DNA of 64,000 nt from NCBI RefSeq assembly GCF_018860745.1, contig NZ_JAHKPY010000012.1, forward strand, positions 186,001 through 250,000. Reading direction: 5' to 3'. Shown here one piece after another: positions 35,588 through 44,787 of this stretch (the first letter of the stretch is position 1; each line of letters opens with the position of its first letter). The stretch comes from Zobellia uliginosa (GTDB lineage: Bacteria > Bacteroidota > Bacteroidia > Flavobacteriales > Flavobacteriaceae). A model generated the notes under the pieces. It did not search any database. It was not told the DNA's origin and worked only from the letters and a program-made list of their open reading frames with translations. A program made the translations under genes and the position numbers.

Positions 35588-37372
35588 TCACATACGCTCA
35601 GGAACGTCTATTCCCAAAAGTTTAAATGCAGATGCTACTACCTCACTCACTTTCTGCGAAAGTTGGACACGCAGTAGTCTTTTTTGCTCATCGGTTTCAC
35701 CCAAAATAGATACTTGCTGGTAAAATGAGTTAAACTCCTTTACCAAATCATATGTATAATTGGCAATCAAAGCCGGACTATAGTTTTCCGCAGCCAACTG
35801 AATTACTTCAGGATATAATTGTAGCTGTTTGATGAGCTCTTTTTCTTTGGCATGTAAACCATCAACAGCTTCAATTGTAACATCGGCGTTTGTATCAAAA
35901 TCCGCCTTTCTTAAAATAGACTGGATACGTGCATAGGTGTATTGAATAAACGGACCTGTATTCCCCTGAAAGTCTACGGATTCCTCAGGATCAAAAAGAA
36001 TCCTCTTTTTAGGATCTACCTTTAAGATGTAATATTTTAAAGCACCAAGGCCAATCAACTTATAAAGGGAATTTTTATCATCAGCAGAGTACCCTTCCAA
36101 TTTGCCCAGTTCTTCGGATATTTGAGCAGCAGTGCTCGTCATATCGTTCATTAAATCATCAGCGTCAACAACGGTACCTTCCCTACTCTTCATCTTACCG
36201 CTTGGTAAATCTACCATACCGTAGCTCAAATGATGTAGGTTTTCAGACCAAGAAAATCCTAATTTTTTCAATATTAAGAACAACACTTTAAAGTGATAAT
36301 CTTGCTCATTACCAACCGTATATACCATACCACCAACATCTGGATAATCTTTTACCCTTTGTATGGCCGTACCAATATCTTGAGTCATATAGACCGCCGT
36401 ACCATCTGACCGGAGTACTATTTTTTCATCAAGCCCATCATCGGTAAGGTCTATCCAAACGCTACCATCTTCCTTTTTAAAGAAAATTCCTTTTTCCAGT
36501 CCGCCGGCTACTACATCTTTACCTAATAAATAGGTATTACTTTCATAGTACAAGGTATTAAAATCTACTCCTAGGTTTTTATAGGTAACATCAAAGCCCT
36601 TGTAGACCCAGCCGTTCATTTCTTTCCAAAGTGAAACGACTTCCTCATCACCAGCCTCCCATTTTTGAAGCATTTCTTGGGCTTCCAATAGAATAGGCGC
36701 CTCTTTTTCCGCTACTTTTTTATCGGTTCCCGCAGCAATCATTTCAGCTATTTCGGTCTTATAAGCTTTATCAAAAGCAACATAGTAGTTACCAACTAAT
36801 TTGTCACCTTTTAAGCCTGTACTTTCTGGAGTCTCTCCGTTACCAAAACGTTGCCATGCTAGCATACTTTTACATATATGAATACCACGGTCGTTTATAA
36901 TTTGGGTCTTATATACTTTCTTTCCAGAGGCTTTTAAAATTTCGGCAACGGAATACCCTAAGAGGTTATTTCTAATATGTCCTAAATGCAAAGGTTTATT
37001 CGTATTTGGCGAAGAATATTCTACCATTATAGCATCGGTTTCCTTTTGAGGAACAAAACCATAGTTATGATTATCTTTTATCCCATTAAAGAAATTAAGA
37101 TAAAAAGCATCGCCCACCACTAGGTTCAAAAACCCTTTAATTACATTAAAACCAGACACCTCAACTACTTCTTTTTCTAGATAAGCACCAATTTGCTCAC
37201 CTATTTGAACAGGGTTGCCCTTTACAAAACGAAGCATAGGAAATACCACAATAGTTACATCACCTTCAAAGTCTTTTCGGGTAGGTTGAAATTCCACCGA
37301 TGGAAGTTCTATTTGAAAAATAGCTGCTACCGCCTCTTTAACCTTGGTTTCTAAAATTGCTTGAATACTCAT
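35588..37372 (-). CDS. argS: Arginyl-tRNA synthetase
   Basis: 594 residues from ATG 37372. An in-frame TTG at 37396 coincides with a -7 box (TAGTTTTG, 37394-37401), so the inner ATG is chosen. The N-terminal Arg-tRNA synthetase domain is followed by the HIGH motif as HLGHIRNN, the variant KMSKS region SGKMKSREG, and a DALR anticodon-binding domain ending KLLGIDVPERM. Charges tRNA-Arg. The MtfA-like gene lies downstream. Confidence 0.97.
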   Translation of the reverse strand: MSIQAILETKVKEAVAAIFQIELPSVEFQPTRKDFEGDVTIVVFPMLRFVKGNPVQIGEQIGAYLEKEVVEVSGFNVIKGFLNLVVGDAFYLNFFNGIKDNHNYGFVPQKETDAIMVEYSSPNTNKPLHLGHIRNNLLGYSVAEILKASGKKVYKTQIINDRGIHICKSMLAWQRFGNGETPESTGLKGDKLVGNYYVAFDKAYKTEIAEMIAAGTDKKVAEKEAPILLEAQEMLQKWEAGDEEVVSLWKEMNGWVYKGFDVTYKNLGVDFNTLYYESNTYLLGKDVVAGGLEKGIFFKKEDGSVWIDLTDDGLDEKIVLRSDGTAVYMTQDIGTAIQRVKDYPDVGGMVYTVGNEQDYHFKVLFLILKKLGFSWSENLHHLSYGMVDLPSGKMKSREGTVVDADDLMNDMTSTAAQISEELGKLEGYSADDKNSLYKLIGLGALKYYILKVDPKKRILFDPEESVDFQGNTGPFIQYTYARIQSILRKADFDTNADVTIEAVDGLHAKEKELIKQLQLYPEVIQLAAENYSPALIANYTYDLVKEFNSFYQQVSILGETDEQKRLLRVQLSQKVSEVVASAFKLLGIDVPERM

Positions 37373-37512
37373 ATAATCTATCGTTTCAGGCTGCAAAACT
37401 AATCATTTTTTACGCTTTTACCCTAAGACGGGCGGTAATGGCTTCTCTTTTCTTTAACTTTATGAAAATGTTGCCCTATAGTGGGCCATTTTGATTTTAA
37501 AAGAGACTCAAC

Positions 37513-37938
37513 ATGCTTTTAAACGTATCATATACAGATAAACAGGTTACTAGAAAAATAGATGAAGCCGTAGGCAAGCCTTTTAAGCTCAAGGAACGTT
37601 GGGATATGGGCGGCATTGGTTCTCCAAGACTATTCATAACCGAAACTAGCCTAGAGATCAGAAATTTGTTGATTCTAGATAACAATCGCGATCAATGTAA
37701 TATAGAGTTACGCCCAAAAGGAATTATTGTTCGATTTAGATCTTTGCTGGAAACTTTTGCTTTAGTAATTCCGTTTTACAAACTGACTCTATATAAAGGT
37801 GATATTGGTATTTATTCTATATACAGAGACCATTATTTTATTAAGGTAAAGGCCGATACAAAAGCTATTCAAAAATTTTTTATTAAGATTCAAAATTACA
37901 AAGCCGATAATTCTCCCACCTCAATTGAAGATTTATAA
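37513..37938 (+). CDS. Conserved hypothetical protein
   Basis: 141 residues with no signal peptide and no clear membrane helix. Mixed alpha/beta sequence with the strand-rich middle part ELRPKGIIVRFRSLLETFALVIPFYKLTLYKG. This could form a PH-like or membrane-associated beta domain, but I do not recognise the family. It heads a plus-strand run with the DUF2867 gene (13-bp gap) and the secreted protein behind it. Function unknown. Confidence 0.7.
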   Translation: MLLNVSYTDKQVTRKIDEAVGKPFKLKERWDMGGIGSPRLFITETSLEIRNLLILDNNRDQCNIELRPKGIIVRFRSLLETFALVIPFYKLTLYKGDIGIYSIYRDHYFIKVKADTKAIQKFFIKIQNYKADNSPTSIEDL

Positions 37939-37951
37939 CATGTAAAAGCCT

Positions 37952-39379
37952 ATGAAAATACTTTTAACAGGTGCCAATGGCTATATAGGCATGCGATTAT
38001 TACCCCAACTATTAAAAATGGGCCATGAAGTGGTGTGTACCGTTCGTGATGAAGCTCGGTTTTCCATCGAAAAAGAAATGCGTGAGCAGATTGAGGTTCT
38101 GGAAATCGATTTTTTAAAGGAGGTAGAGCCTTTTAAAATTCCAAAAGATATTGATGCCGCTTATTTCCTGATTCATTCCATGAGTTCATCTACCCAAGAT
38201 TTTGATGAACTAGAGGCTACCACAGCTAAAAATTTCAACACCTATGTAAGCGAAACCCAAGTAAAACAAGTTATTTATTTGAGTGGAATCGTAAACGAAG
38301 AAAACCTATCTAAACATTTGTGGTCGCGAAAGAATGTAGAACGAATACTTTATGAGGGTTCTTTTGAACTTACCGTTCTACGAGCAGGCATTATTGTAGG
38401 TTCTGGCAGTTCATCATTTGAAATCATACGCGACCTCTGCGAAAAACTACCGTTTATGATTACGCCTAAATGGGTATTGACCAAAACCCAACCAATTGCC
38501 ATACGAGATATTTTGGCTTTTTTAACGGGTGTTTTGGGTAATGAAAAAACATATAACGATTCTTTTGACATTGCAGGCCCCAATGTTCTTACCTATAAGC
38601 AAATGCTAGAACAGTATGCGGAAGTCCGTGGTTTTAAAAACTATATCTTAACGGTTCCTGTAATGACTCCCAAATTATCAAGTTACTGGCTTTATTTTGT
38701 AACCTCCACCTCATATAAATTAGCATTGAACTTGGTAGACAGTATGAAAATAGAGGTTATCGCCAAAGACCAGAGGTTACAAAAAATACTCAATATAGAA
38801 CCTCACACCTATAAAGAAGCAATAGATTTAGCTTTTAAAAAGATAGAACAAAACCTGGTCGTTAGCAGCTGGAAAGACAGTATGGTAAGTGGACGGTTTA
38901 AAAAGAACTTGGAAAAGTATATACAAGTTCCTAAATACGGAGTTTTAAAGGATGAGAAAAAAGTAAAGGTAGACAACCCTGAACAGGTTTTAAGGAATAT
39001 TTGGAAAATTGGAGGAGAGACGGGTTGGTACTACGGCAATTGGCTTTGGAAAATTCGCGGAATTATAGACAAATTTTCTGGTGGTGTAGGCCTTAGACGC
39101 GGACGTACGCATCCGGATAAAATTTATGCTGGGGATTCACTAGATTTTTGGCGCGTGCTTCTTGCGGATAAAAAAGCAAAACGATTACTGCTTTTTGCTG
39201 AGATGAAACTACCGGGAGAAGCTTGGCTAGAATTTAAAATTGACGAGAACAATGTACTTCACCAAACTGCCACGTTTCGCCCTCGCGGATTGAAAGGACG
39301 GTTGTATTGGTATAGTATCGTACCTTTTCATTACTTTATCTTTGGCGGCATGATTCGTAATATTGCGAAAGCGAAATGA
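37952..39379 (+). CDS. NAD(P)-binding SDR-a5-like protein with C-terminal DUF2867 domain
   Basis: 475 residues. The N-terminal atypical SDR domain begins MKILLTGANGYIGMRLLPQL (GxxGxxG dinucleotide motif at 7-13) and continues to about 290. The C-terminal DUF2867 domain (about 330-470) includes GLRRGRTHPDKIYAGDSLDFWRV and ATFRPRGLKGRLYWYSIVPFH. Fusions of this kind are widespread but uncharacterised; a role in lipid or redox metabolism has been guessed. Its TGA overlaps the next gene's ATG (ATGA), so translation is coupled. Confidence 0.88.
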   Translation: MKILLTGANGYIGMRLLPQLLKMGHEVVCTVRDEARFSIEKEMREQIEVLEIDFLKEVEPFKIPKDIDAAYFLIHSMSSSTQDFDELEATTAKNFNTYVSETQVKQVIYLSGIVNEENLSKHLWSRKNVERILYEGSFELTVLRAGIIVGSGSSSFEIIRDLCEKLPFMITPKWVLTKTQPIAIRDILAFLTGVLGNEKTYNDSFDIAGPNVLTYKQMLEQYAEVRGFKNYILTVPVMTPKLSSYWLYFVTSTSYKLALNLVDSMKIEVIAKDQRLQKILNIEPHTYKEAIDLAFKKIEQNLVVSSWKDSMVSGRFKKNLEKYIQVPKYGVLKDEKKVKVDNPEQVLRNIWKIGGETGWYYGNWLWKIRGIIDKFSGGVGLRRGRTHPDKIYAGDSLDFWRVLLADKKAKRLLLFAEMKLPGEAWLEFKIDENNVLHQTATFRPRGLKGRLYWYSIVPFHYFIFGGMIRNIAKAK

Positions 39380-40293
39380 TTAAAAAACAGATATTCCACA
39401 GAAAGAGACTTGTGTTGTTTCTATTTTGCTTTTTGGCAATGATAACAGTATATGCCCAGAATGAAAAACTCAGTATACTAAAAATACCTAAAACCCCTCC
39501 TTCTGGCTACGAATCAATCTTAACGACAAAGCTTAACAAACCCTTAAGACCCGGAGCTGCTTATGAAATTGGATTTTGGATTTTTGGAAAACAACTTCCA
39601 GACCAAAGTTACTCCTATCCAATTACCGTATTCCCCTCTAGCAACGATATAGTAAGCAATGGTATTTCGGACATTGTAGAATCTGTTCAATCCTCTCCTA
39701 AATTAGAAGTCAACCCTCCGCCAAGCTTTTCTACTCGCGGTCATTTTACATTTATAATTCGGCCTGACAGAATTTATGACCATCTAACCATAGCATTAGA
39801 CAACACAGATAACAAGCCATCTTCTATCAATTTTGAAAAAGATATTACGGTAATAGGTGTGTTTGCAAAACCTCTCCCCAATAGAGCAAAAGAAAAAACC
39901 TTACCGTCAAAAACAACTAGGGTGATCAAACCCATTATACCAAAAAAGATTGCCGAACGCACGTTGATAAATAGCAACAAGAGCTATTCTGTATCAGAGA
40001 GCGACGTTCAGCTAGGACTTTACGACCACCGCAGAATGGACAATGATATAGTTACGGTCTATTTAAATGGTGAAGTTGCCATAGAACATGTGCAATTGAA
40101 ACGCGAAAAGCAATTTTTTAACCTTGCGCTGCAACCTGGTGAAAACATAATAACACTACATGCCGAAAATCTAGGTGAAGTTGCACCGAACACATCAGCC
40201 ATTATCATTAAGACAAAAACAAATGAATTTATGGCCATATTAGAATCGGACCTAGGTCAGAGTTCTTATTTTAAACTTATGTGTGAGAACTAA
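39376..40293 (+). CDS. Secreted hypothetical protein
   Basis: 305 residues. Signal peptide (VLFLFCFLAMITVYAQ) with cleavage after AQ, so exported. An N-terminal beta-rich domain (about 28-155) is followed by a Pro/Lys linker. A C-terminal domain (about 190-305) has VQLGLYDHRRMDNDIVTVYLN and LALQPGENIITLHAENLGEV, a beta-sandwich module seen in other flavobacterial secreted proteins. It overlaps the upstream gene by 4 bp. Function unknown; possibly binds a surface partner. Confidence 0.75.
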   Translation: MIKKQIFHRKRLVLFLFCFLAMITVYAQNEKLSILKIPKTPPSGYESILTTKLNKPLRPGAAYEIGFWIFGKQLPDQSYSYPITVFPSSNDIVSNGISDIVESVQSSPKLEVNPPPSFSTRGHFTFIIRPDRIYDHLTIALDNTDNKPSSINFEKDITVIGVFAKPLPNRAKEKTLPSKTTRVIKPIIPKKIAERTLINSNKSYSVSESDVQLGLYDHRRMDNDIVTVYLNGEVAIEHVQLKREKQFFNLALQPGENIITLHAENLGEVAPNTSAIIIKTKTNEFMAILESDLGQSSYFKLMCEN

Positions 40294-40347
40294 TAGATAG
40301 GCTAAAAACTACATACGACTTACCGAAAAAAACCGAGCTTCAAATTA

Positions 40348-41844
40348 ATGAAACATTTAAAAAACCCTTTACTAGCTTTCTCTATTGGCATTATCCTAAT
40401 CTTTACCCTTGTGGTGTTTTTTGCTACGGAAACAAGTTATGAGGCTATTGAAATAGCTTCGGTTTGGGTTCGTAACTACTTTGGGTTCTTTTATCTCTAT
40501 TTAGGTTTGGGTTGTGTATTATTTTTATTAGTAATAGCATTATCTCCTTTCGGAAAAATAAAATTGGGCAAGAACGAATCAAAACCCGAGCATTCGCTTT
40601 GGGCATGGACCGCTATGCTGTATAGTGCGGGTATGGGTTCTGGCATTTTATTACGTGCCGTACAAGAACCCGTATTTATGCAACAAAACCCACCATACAC
40701 CTCAGGTCTAAAGCCTGAAATATTGGCTTTGGAATTTACTTTTTATCAATGGGGGTTTACTGCTTGGGCTTTTTATGGTCTTTTTGCCATGGTAGTTGGC
40801 TACGCTCTTTTTGTTAGAAAAAAGCAAGTACGGGTAAGCGCTACTATTGAAGACACCATTTACAGCCCGTTGGCGAAAAATGGAATAGACATTATGACCA
40901 TTGTGACTACCGTTTTTGGACTCATTGCTGCAATTGGTTTGGGAACTGCTCAAATAAACGGAGGTCTTAGTCACATATTTGATAACGACTTTGAAGTTAC
41001 TACCACATTACTTTTGGCTACCTTAATTTCGGCAATAGCCTTTTATTCTGCTTGGCAAGGGGTAAACAAAGGCATAAAAATACTTTCAAAAGTTAATATC
41101 TTAATTACTACGCTTCTATTGTTATATATATTTTTACTGAGTGATATAAGCGGAATTTTAATTGCGTTTGGTACAGCTACCGCTAATTATCTAATTGACT
41201 TTGTACCTATGAGTTTGGCTTACGGAAGTTATGATCCTGGAATGACCTTTCTAACAGACTGGACATTTTATTATTGGGCATTTTGGCTTGCATGGGCACC
41301 CTTTACAGGGATTTTTATTGCTCGAATATCAAAAGGGCGTACTTTAAGACAACTGCTCTTGGGCGTTCTAATCATTCCTTCTTTGGGTACTTTTTTTTGG
41401 TTCTCGGTTTTTGGGACTTCAGCTTTTGAACTTATTGAATCATGGGGCTCTTATAATAATGAGTTTGGAAATGTCTTTTCATCCATTTTTGTGTTTTTTG
41501 GAAACTACCCCATAGCCACACTATTGAATTTCACGACCATCTTTCTACTTATCGGTTTTTTGGTAACGTCGGTAGATTCTGCCGTATTTGTTCTGAGCAT
41601 GTTTACGGACCATGGTAAAAAGGAACCGAGTAAAAAACACAGGCTCATCTGGTCCGTATTTATTTTAATGGCAACAATGTCCTTAATACTACTAGGCAAT
41701 GCGAAACCGGATGTAGATGTTCTCACAGCCGTACAAAAGCTATTAATTGTTACATCTTTACCTTTTGCTCTTTTTATGGTTTATATGGCCGGAGCATTTG
41801 TATGGGAATTGATGAATAAAAAAGAAAAACTTTCTAAAAACTAA
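40348..41844 (+). CDS. BCCT family transporter
   Basis: 498 residues with about twelve helices. The conserved tryptophan-rich signature of helix 8 appears as FLTDWTFYYWAFWLAWAPFTGIFIARISKGRTLR. An early glycine-rich AGMGSGILLRAVQEP follows helix 2. BCCT carriers import betaine, choline, carnitine or DMSP, coupled to Na+ or H+. The substrate cannot be read from sequence; compatible-solute uptake would suit a marine organism. It follows the secreted protein by 54 bp. An imperfect hairpin with TACTAG/CTAGTA arms follows the stop. Confidence 0.93.
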   Translation: MKHLKNPLLAFSIGIILIFTLVVFFATETSYEAIEIASVWVRNYFGFFYLYLGLGCVLFLLVIALSPFGKIKLGKNESKPEHSLWAWTAMLYSAGMGSGILLRAVQEPVFMQQNPPYTSGLKPEILALEFTFYQWGFTAWAFYGLFAMVVGYALFVRKKQVRVSATIEDTIYSPLAKNGIDIMTIVTTVFGLIAAIGLGTAQINGGLSHIFDNDFEVTTTLLLATLISAIAFYSAWQGVNKGIKILSKVNILITTLLLLYIFLLSDISGILIAFGTATANYLIDFVPMSLAYGSYDPGMTFLTDWTFYYWAFWLAWAPFTGIFIARISKGRTLRQLLLGVLIIPSLGTFFWFSVFGTSAFELIESWGSYNNEFGNVFSSIFVFFGNYPIATLLNFTTIFLLIGFLVTSVDSAVFVLSMFTDHGKKEPSKKHRLIWSVFILMATMSLILLGNAKPDVDVLTAVQKLLIVTSLPFALFMVYMAGAFVWELMNKKEKLSKN

Positions 41845-42086
41845 GTGTACTAGTAAAAAAAACATTTTCTAGTATCTATAAACTTCATTAAACTCCATTT
41901 TATCCTTCTTGGAAATACCGTTGAAAATTACCTTCTCGATGAAGTGATTTATATCTCCGATGAGCAAAAACGGTATTCAACAAAAAAAGAAACTTTGGCA
42001 TCGGAAAAATGTCATTTGGCAACAATCGCCTTTTTTGAATTAATAGTCACCGTAAATTAGCTTCAGAAATCAAAACCCCCAGCGTT

Positions 42087-42236
42087 ATGAACAAGAAATT
42101 AAAAAGCCTACTATACCTTGCCAGTTTTATTGCAGCAGTAGTTATATATAACAACTCTAATAATAACCACGAAACAGAGCATGCGGTGGCAGACGTAACT
42201 ATAGAGCAAGTTTCAACCCAAAATGGTTTTAACTAA
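42087..42236 (+). CDS. Small single-pass membrane or secreted peptide, 49 residues
   Basis: My translation from ATG 42087: basic start (MNKKLK), hydrophobic segment LLYLASFIAAVVIY (about 8-21), then a polar Asn/His-rich part and an acidic tail ending in stop 42234-42236. It could be a membrane-anchored small protein or an uncleaved signal. A strong 14-bp terminator hairpin follows at 42311-42342, supporting real transcription on this strand. Confidence 0.45.
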   Translation: MNKKLKSLLYLASFIAAVVIYNNSNNNHETEHAVADVTIEQVSTQNGFN

Positions 42237-42310
42237 AAAATATTATGAAAACTATTTAGGTTTCCCAAAAGCCTAAATGTTTTCACCTCGAACATTCCTA
42301 CTTAAAATGC

Positions 42311-42342
42311 GAAAAGGACCTAGAAATATCTAGGTCCTTTTC
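42311..42342. terminator. Bidirectional intrinsic terminator
   Basis: Perfect 14-bp stem (42311-42324 with 42329-42342, core AAAAGGACCTAGA) around a 4-base loop. T-rich arms on both sides let it work in both directions. It separates the small plus-strand ORF from the convergent LytTR regulator gene. Confidence 0.85.
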
Positions 42343-42360
42343 TAATTTTTATTACAAGTT

Positions 42361-43056
42361 CTAAAATAGCTCTTGTTTTACAGCATCAAAATACTGCGCA
42401 CTTACAGGTATTTCTTTATCAGCTATATAAATATCCCGACCTTTAAGGGCTGTCACTTTTTCTCGATTAACAATATATGATCTATGAACACGCATAAACT
42501 TGTTCTTAGGCAGTAGCTCCAACAACTTTTTTAAAGATTGCAGGCTCATGAGCTTTTTATTGCCTAAGTAAAAATTAACATATTCACTATCACTTTCTAT
42601 ATATAGAATATCATCATATTTTATCTTGTGGAGGTCATAGCCGGATTTTACGGTAATACTATCATTAATAGCGGTTGCCTTTATAGAACTACTCTCTTCC
42701 AAATTAGGTTTTGCTTTGTTCACCGCTGCCAGAAACCGCTCAAAACTAATAGGTTTTAAAAGATAATCTAGAGCATTGAGTTCAAACCCTTCCAAAGCAT
42801 ACTCAGAATATGCCGTAGTGAATATGACTTGTGTATCATTAGGAACCAATTTTGCAAAATCTGTTCCTTTAATTTCGGGCATTTGAATATCTAAAAAGAG
42901 AACATCTATTTTTTCTCTTTTCATTACCTGTAAAGCCTCCAAAGGATTGGCAACTTCAGCAATAAGCATTAAGAAATCCAACCTTTTTATATAGCTTTTT
43001 ATTAAGCCACGTGCCAATTCCTCATCATCTACCACAATACATTTAAGAGGTTCCAT
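42361..43056 (-). CDS. LytTR-family response regulator (pair 1)
   Basis: 231 residues. Receiver domain with Asp10-Asp11, phospho-acceptor Asp56 (LFLDIQMP), Thr in FTTAYSEYALEGF and Lys in YLLKPISF. The C-terminal LytTR DNA-binding domain (about 130-231) contains DDILYIESDSEYVNFYLG and FMRVHRSYIVNREKV. Overlaps the end of its sensor kinase gene by 14 bp, so the two are co-translated. The target promoter is unknown; the EF-hand gene divergent from the kinase is a natural candidate. Confidence 0.93.
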   Translation of the reverse strand: MEPLKCIVVDDEELARGLIKSYIKRLDFLMLIAEVANPLEALQVMKREKIDVLFLDIQMPEIKGTDFAKLVPNDTQVIFTTAYSEYALEGFELNALDYLLKPISFERFLAAVNKAKPNLEESSSIKATAINDSITVKSGYDLHKIKYDDILYIESDSEYVNFYLGNKKLMSLQSLKKLLELLPKNKFMRVHRSYIVNREKVTALKGRDIYIADKEIPVSAQYFDAVKQELF

Positions 43057-44083
43057 TTAAATTAATGCTTAGGTTTACAGTATAACATTTTGGGGTCTGA
43101 TCAATTTTTAATTCATGATTTTTAGGGTACAAAATCTCCAAGCGTTTCTTGACATTTTCTAATCCAATGCCGCCAACTGCATCTTTTTGCACGGGCATTT
43201 CAGACACACTATTAGCCACATAAAAATCTATTTTTTTGTTATCCGAATACACTTTAATATCTAGATAGCCATCCGCAACATGGTCCATACTCCCATGTTT
43301 TAAAGCATTTTCCACAAATGGAATAAATATCATTGGCGCAATCATAGCGCTAGTATCCGATACTTGAAAATCAGTTTTTATCGGAAATGGACTACTACTC
43401 TTTAATCTGAACAAATCCAAGTAATTACTAATGTACGAAATCTCTTTTTTAAGAGGCACCGTTGGCTGTTCACATTCGTAAAGCACATACCTAAGCATTT
43501 CTGAAAGAGTACCAATACTTTGCTGTGTTTTGTTGGAATCAATAACTGAAAGTGCATAAATATTATTTAGGGAATTAAATAAAAAATGTGGATTTATCTG
43601 AGATTTCAAGAACTTTAATTCCATCTGAAGATTTTCATTCTTATTCCTAATAGTCTCCTCTTCCTTTTTCTGTGCGAATAAAAATGTTTCTACAAAAGTA
43701 GCTAGCACATAAGCGATGGATAATATTAAAAATTGAATCAATATTTCTGGCGGGGCCATAGGCGGCCCACCTCTATGCCTCCCTGCCATGGGTGGAGGCA
43801 TATCTCCTTTTGGCATATTACTGAGAAAAGGATTTTCCGTAATTAAAAAAGAGCATGAAACAATCAACACGAATGAAACTATACCAAAAAGAAGATATTT
43901 TTTCTTGAACAAAAGAGTGGGTGCCGTCCAATAAATCAAAGCTGCAATGACAACAATCTGCATTACAAAAGAGGGTGCGTTTTTATTCAAAAACCTTTCG
44001 TTTTCATTAAGTAAGAGCCATGCCATAAGCCAAACGGCCAACCAGAGAAAAACATGAAAAAGAAAGCGATGTGTTTGTTTCAT
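43043..44083 (-). CDS. LytS-like sensor histidine kinase with Met/His/Pro-rich loop (pair 1)
   Basis: 346 residues. Four membrane helices at about 7-24, 38-57, 63-82 and 115-135. The external loop between helices 3 and 4 (83-112) is rich in Met (90, 95, 99, 109), Pro and Arg with His103, a composition seen in metal-sensing loops. The His_kinase domain follows: QINPHFLFNSLNN with phospho-acceptor His166, then the HATPase (FVENALKHGS, GGIGLENVKKRLE). Signals through the overlapping LytTR regulator. Copper or another soft metal as signal is speculation. Confidence 0.92.
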   Translation of the reverse strand: MKQTHRFLFHVFLWLAVWLMAWLLLNENERFLNKNAPSFVMQIVVIAALIYWTAPTLLFKKKYLLFGIVSFVLIVSCSFLITENPFLSNMPKGDMPPPMAGRHRGGPPMAPPEILIQFLILSIAYVLATFVETFLFAQKKEEETIRNKNENLQMELKFLKSQINPHFLFNSLNNIYALSVIDSNKTQQSIGTLSEMLRYVLYECEQPTVPLKKEISYISNYLDLFRLKSSSPFPIKTDFQVSDTSAMIAPMIFIPFVENALKHGSMDHVADGYLDIKVYSDNKKIDFYVANSVSEMPVQKDAVGGIGLENVKKRLEILYPKNHELKIDQTPKCYTVNLSINLNGTS

Positions 44084-44276
44084 GATACAAATTAAAGTAA
44101 TTATTTCTCATCGAGACTTAAAAATCGCCACTCTGGACCCTATAAACCAAAGGGTACACCGAATATAAATCGCCATTTACTGAAAACCTCTCATCATACA
44201 CTGATTGCCTTCATTCTGTATGAAGTGGATACCCATCTTTGTAACTACAAACACGTATTATTTAAAATTTAACATT

Positions 44277-44552
44277 ATGAAAAAAAGTTCATTTTACACC
44301 GCCGTTGCAACAGCAACACTTACCCTAATTACCGTAAAGACTAGTATAGCGCAAGATAATCGTAAACAGGAACCGCCATCTGCAAATGAATTAATAGAGC
44401 AAATGGATGCCAATGAAGATGGTAAATTATCAAAGGACGAATTAAAGGGGCCCATTAAAAATGATTTTGTAAAAATAGACACGAACGAAGACGGATATCT
44501 TTCTCTGGAAGAATTGAAAAATGCGCCAAAGCCTAAAAGAGGAAAAAAATAA
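44277..44552 (+). CDS. Secreted EF-hand calcium-binding protein
   Basis: 91 residues from ATG 44277; an ATG 72 bp upstream would precede the signal with a non-signal stretch. A Sec signal ends around SIAQ (26). Two canonical 12-residue EF-hand loops follow: Asp44-Glu55 (DANEDGKLSKDE) and Asp68-Glu79 (DTNEDGYLSLEE). A basic tail (PKPKRGKK) ends it. Probably a periplasmic or surface calcium sensor or buffer. It is divergent from the pair-1 kinase (193-bp gap), suggesting control by that system. Confidence 0.85.
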   Translation: MKKSSFYTAVATATLTLITVKTSIAQDNRKQEPPSANELIEQMDANEDGKLSKDELKGPIKNDFVKIDTNEDGYLSLEELKNAPKPKRGKK

Positions 44553-44610
44553 CAGCAATCCATAAATTCAAGATCTTAAGAAATAAAACAAATGTTCGTA
44601 CTAGTCCTGT

Positions 44611-44736
44611 GTGGTATTTCTAATCTTTCTTTTACTAAACAGTTCTAGTGTAGATGATGACTCCAACGCAGATGAAGTCAATACAAAAACTGAAATACTA
44701 GTTGGAGGTATCTACAACGGATTAAACCGTTCTTGA
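44611..44736 (+). pseudogene. Possible remnant of a small lipoprotein gene
   Basis: In one frame a hydrophobic stretch (VVFLIFLLLNSSSVDDDSN) resembles a lipoprotein signal followed by an acidic linker, but the lipobox cysteine is Ser. The only start in frame is GTG (44611), and a stop lies just upstream. An ATG in another frame (44592) would enter the same signal region after a frame change. It could be a frameshifted lipoprotein remnant, or chance. Low confidence. Confidence 0.22.
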
Positions 44737-44787
44737 GTTGCTCAGTTAACAACTAACATTATAGCTTCAAAAGCGGAATAATAAGTT

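Noticed and set aside
37373-37396. Longer argS start (TTG 37396)
   Set aside because: The codon overlaps a TAGTTTTG promoter box, and the conserved N-terminus begins at ATG 37372.
37473-37495. GCCC/GGGC hairpin with T residues upstream of 37513
   Set aside because: Only 4 bp of stem and no plus-strand gene before it.
41857-42060. A 67-codon open frame (plus) after the BCCT gene, with LHFILLGNTVENYLLDEVIY-like text
   Set aside because: No ATG, GTG or TTG at a sensible place, no recognisable family, and the length is not surprising for this base composition. It might be a gene remnant but nothing supports it.
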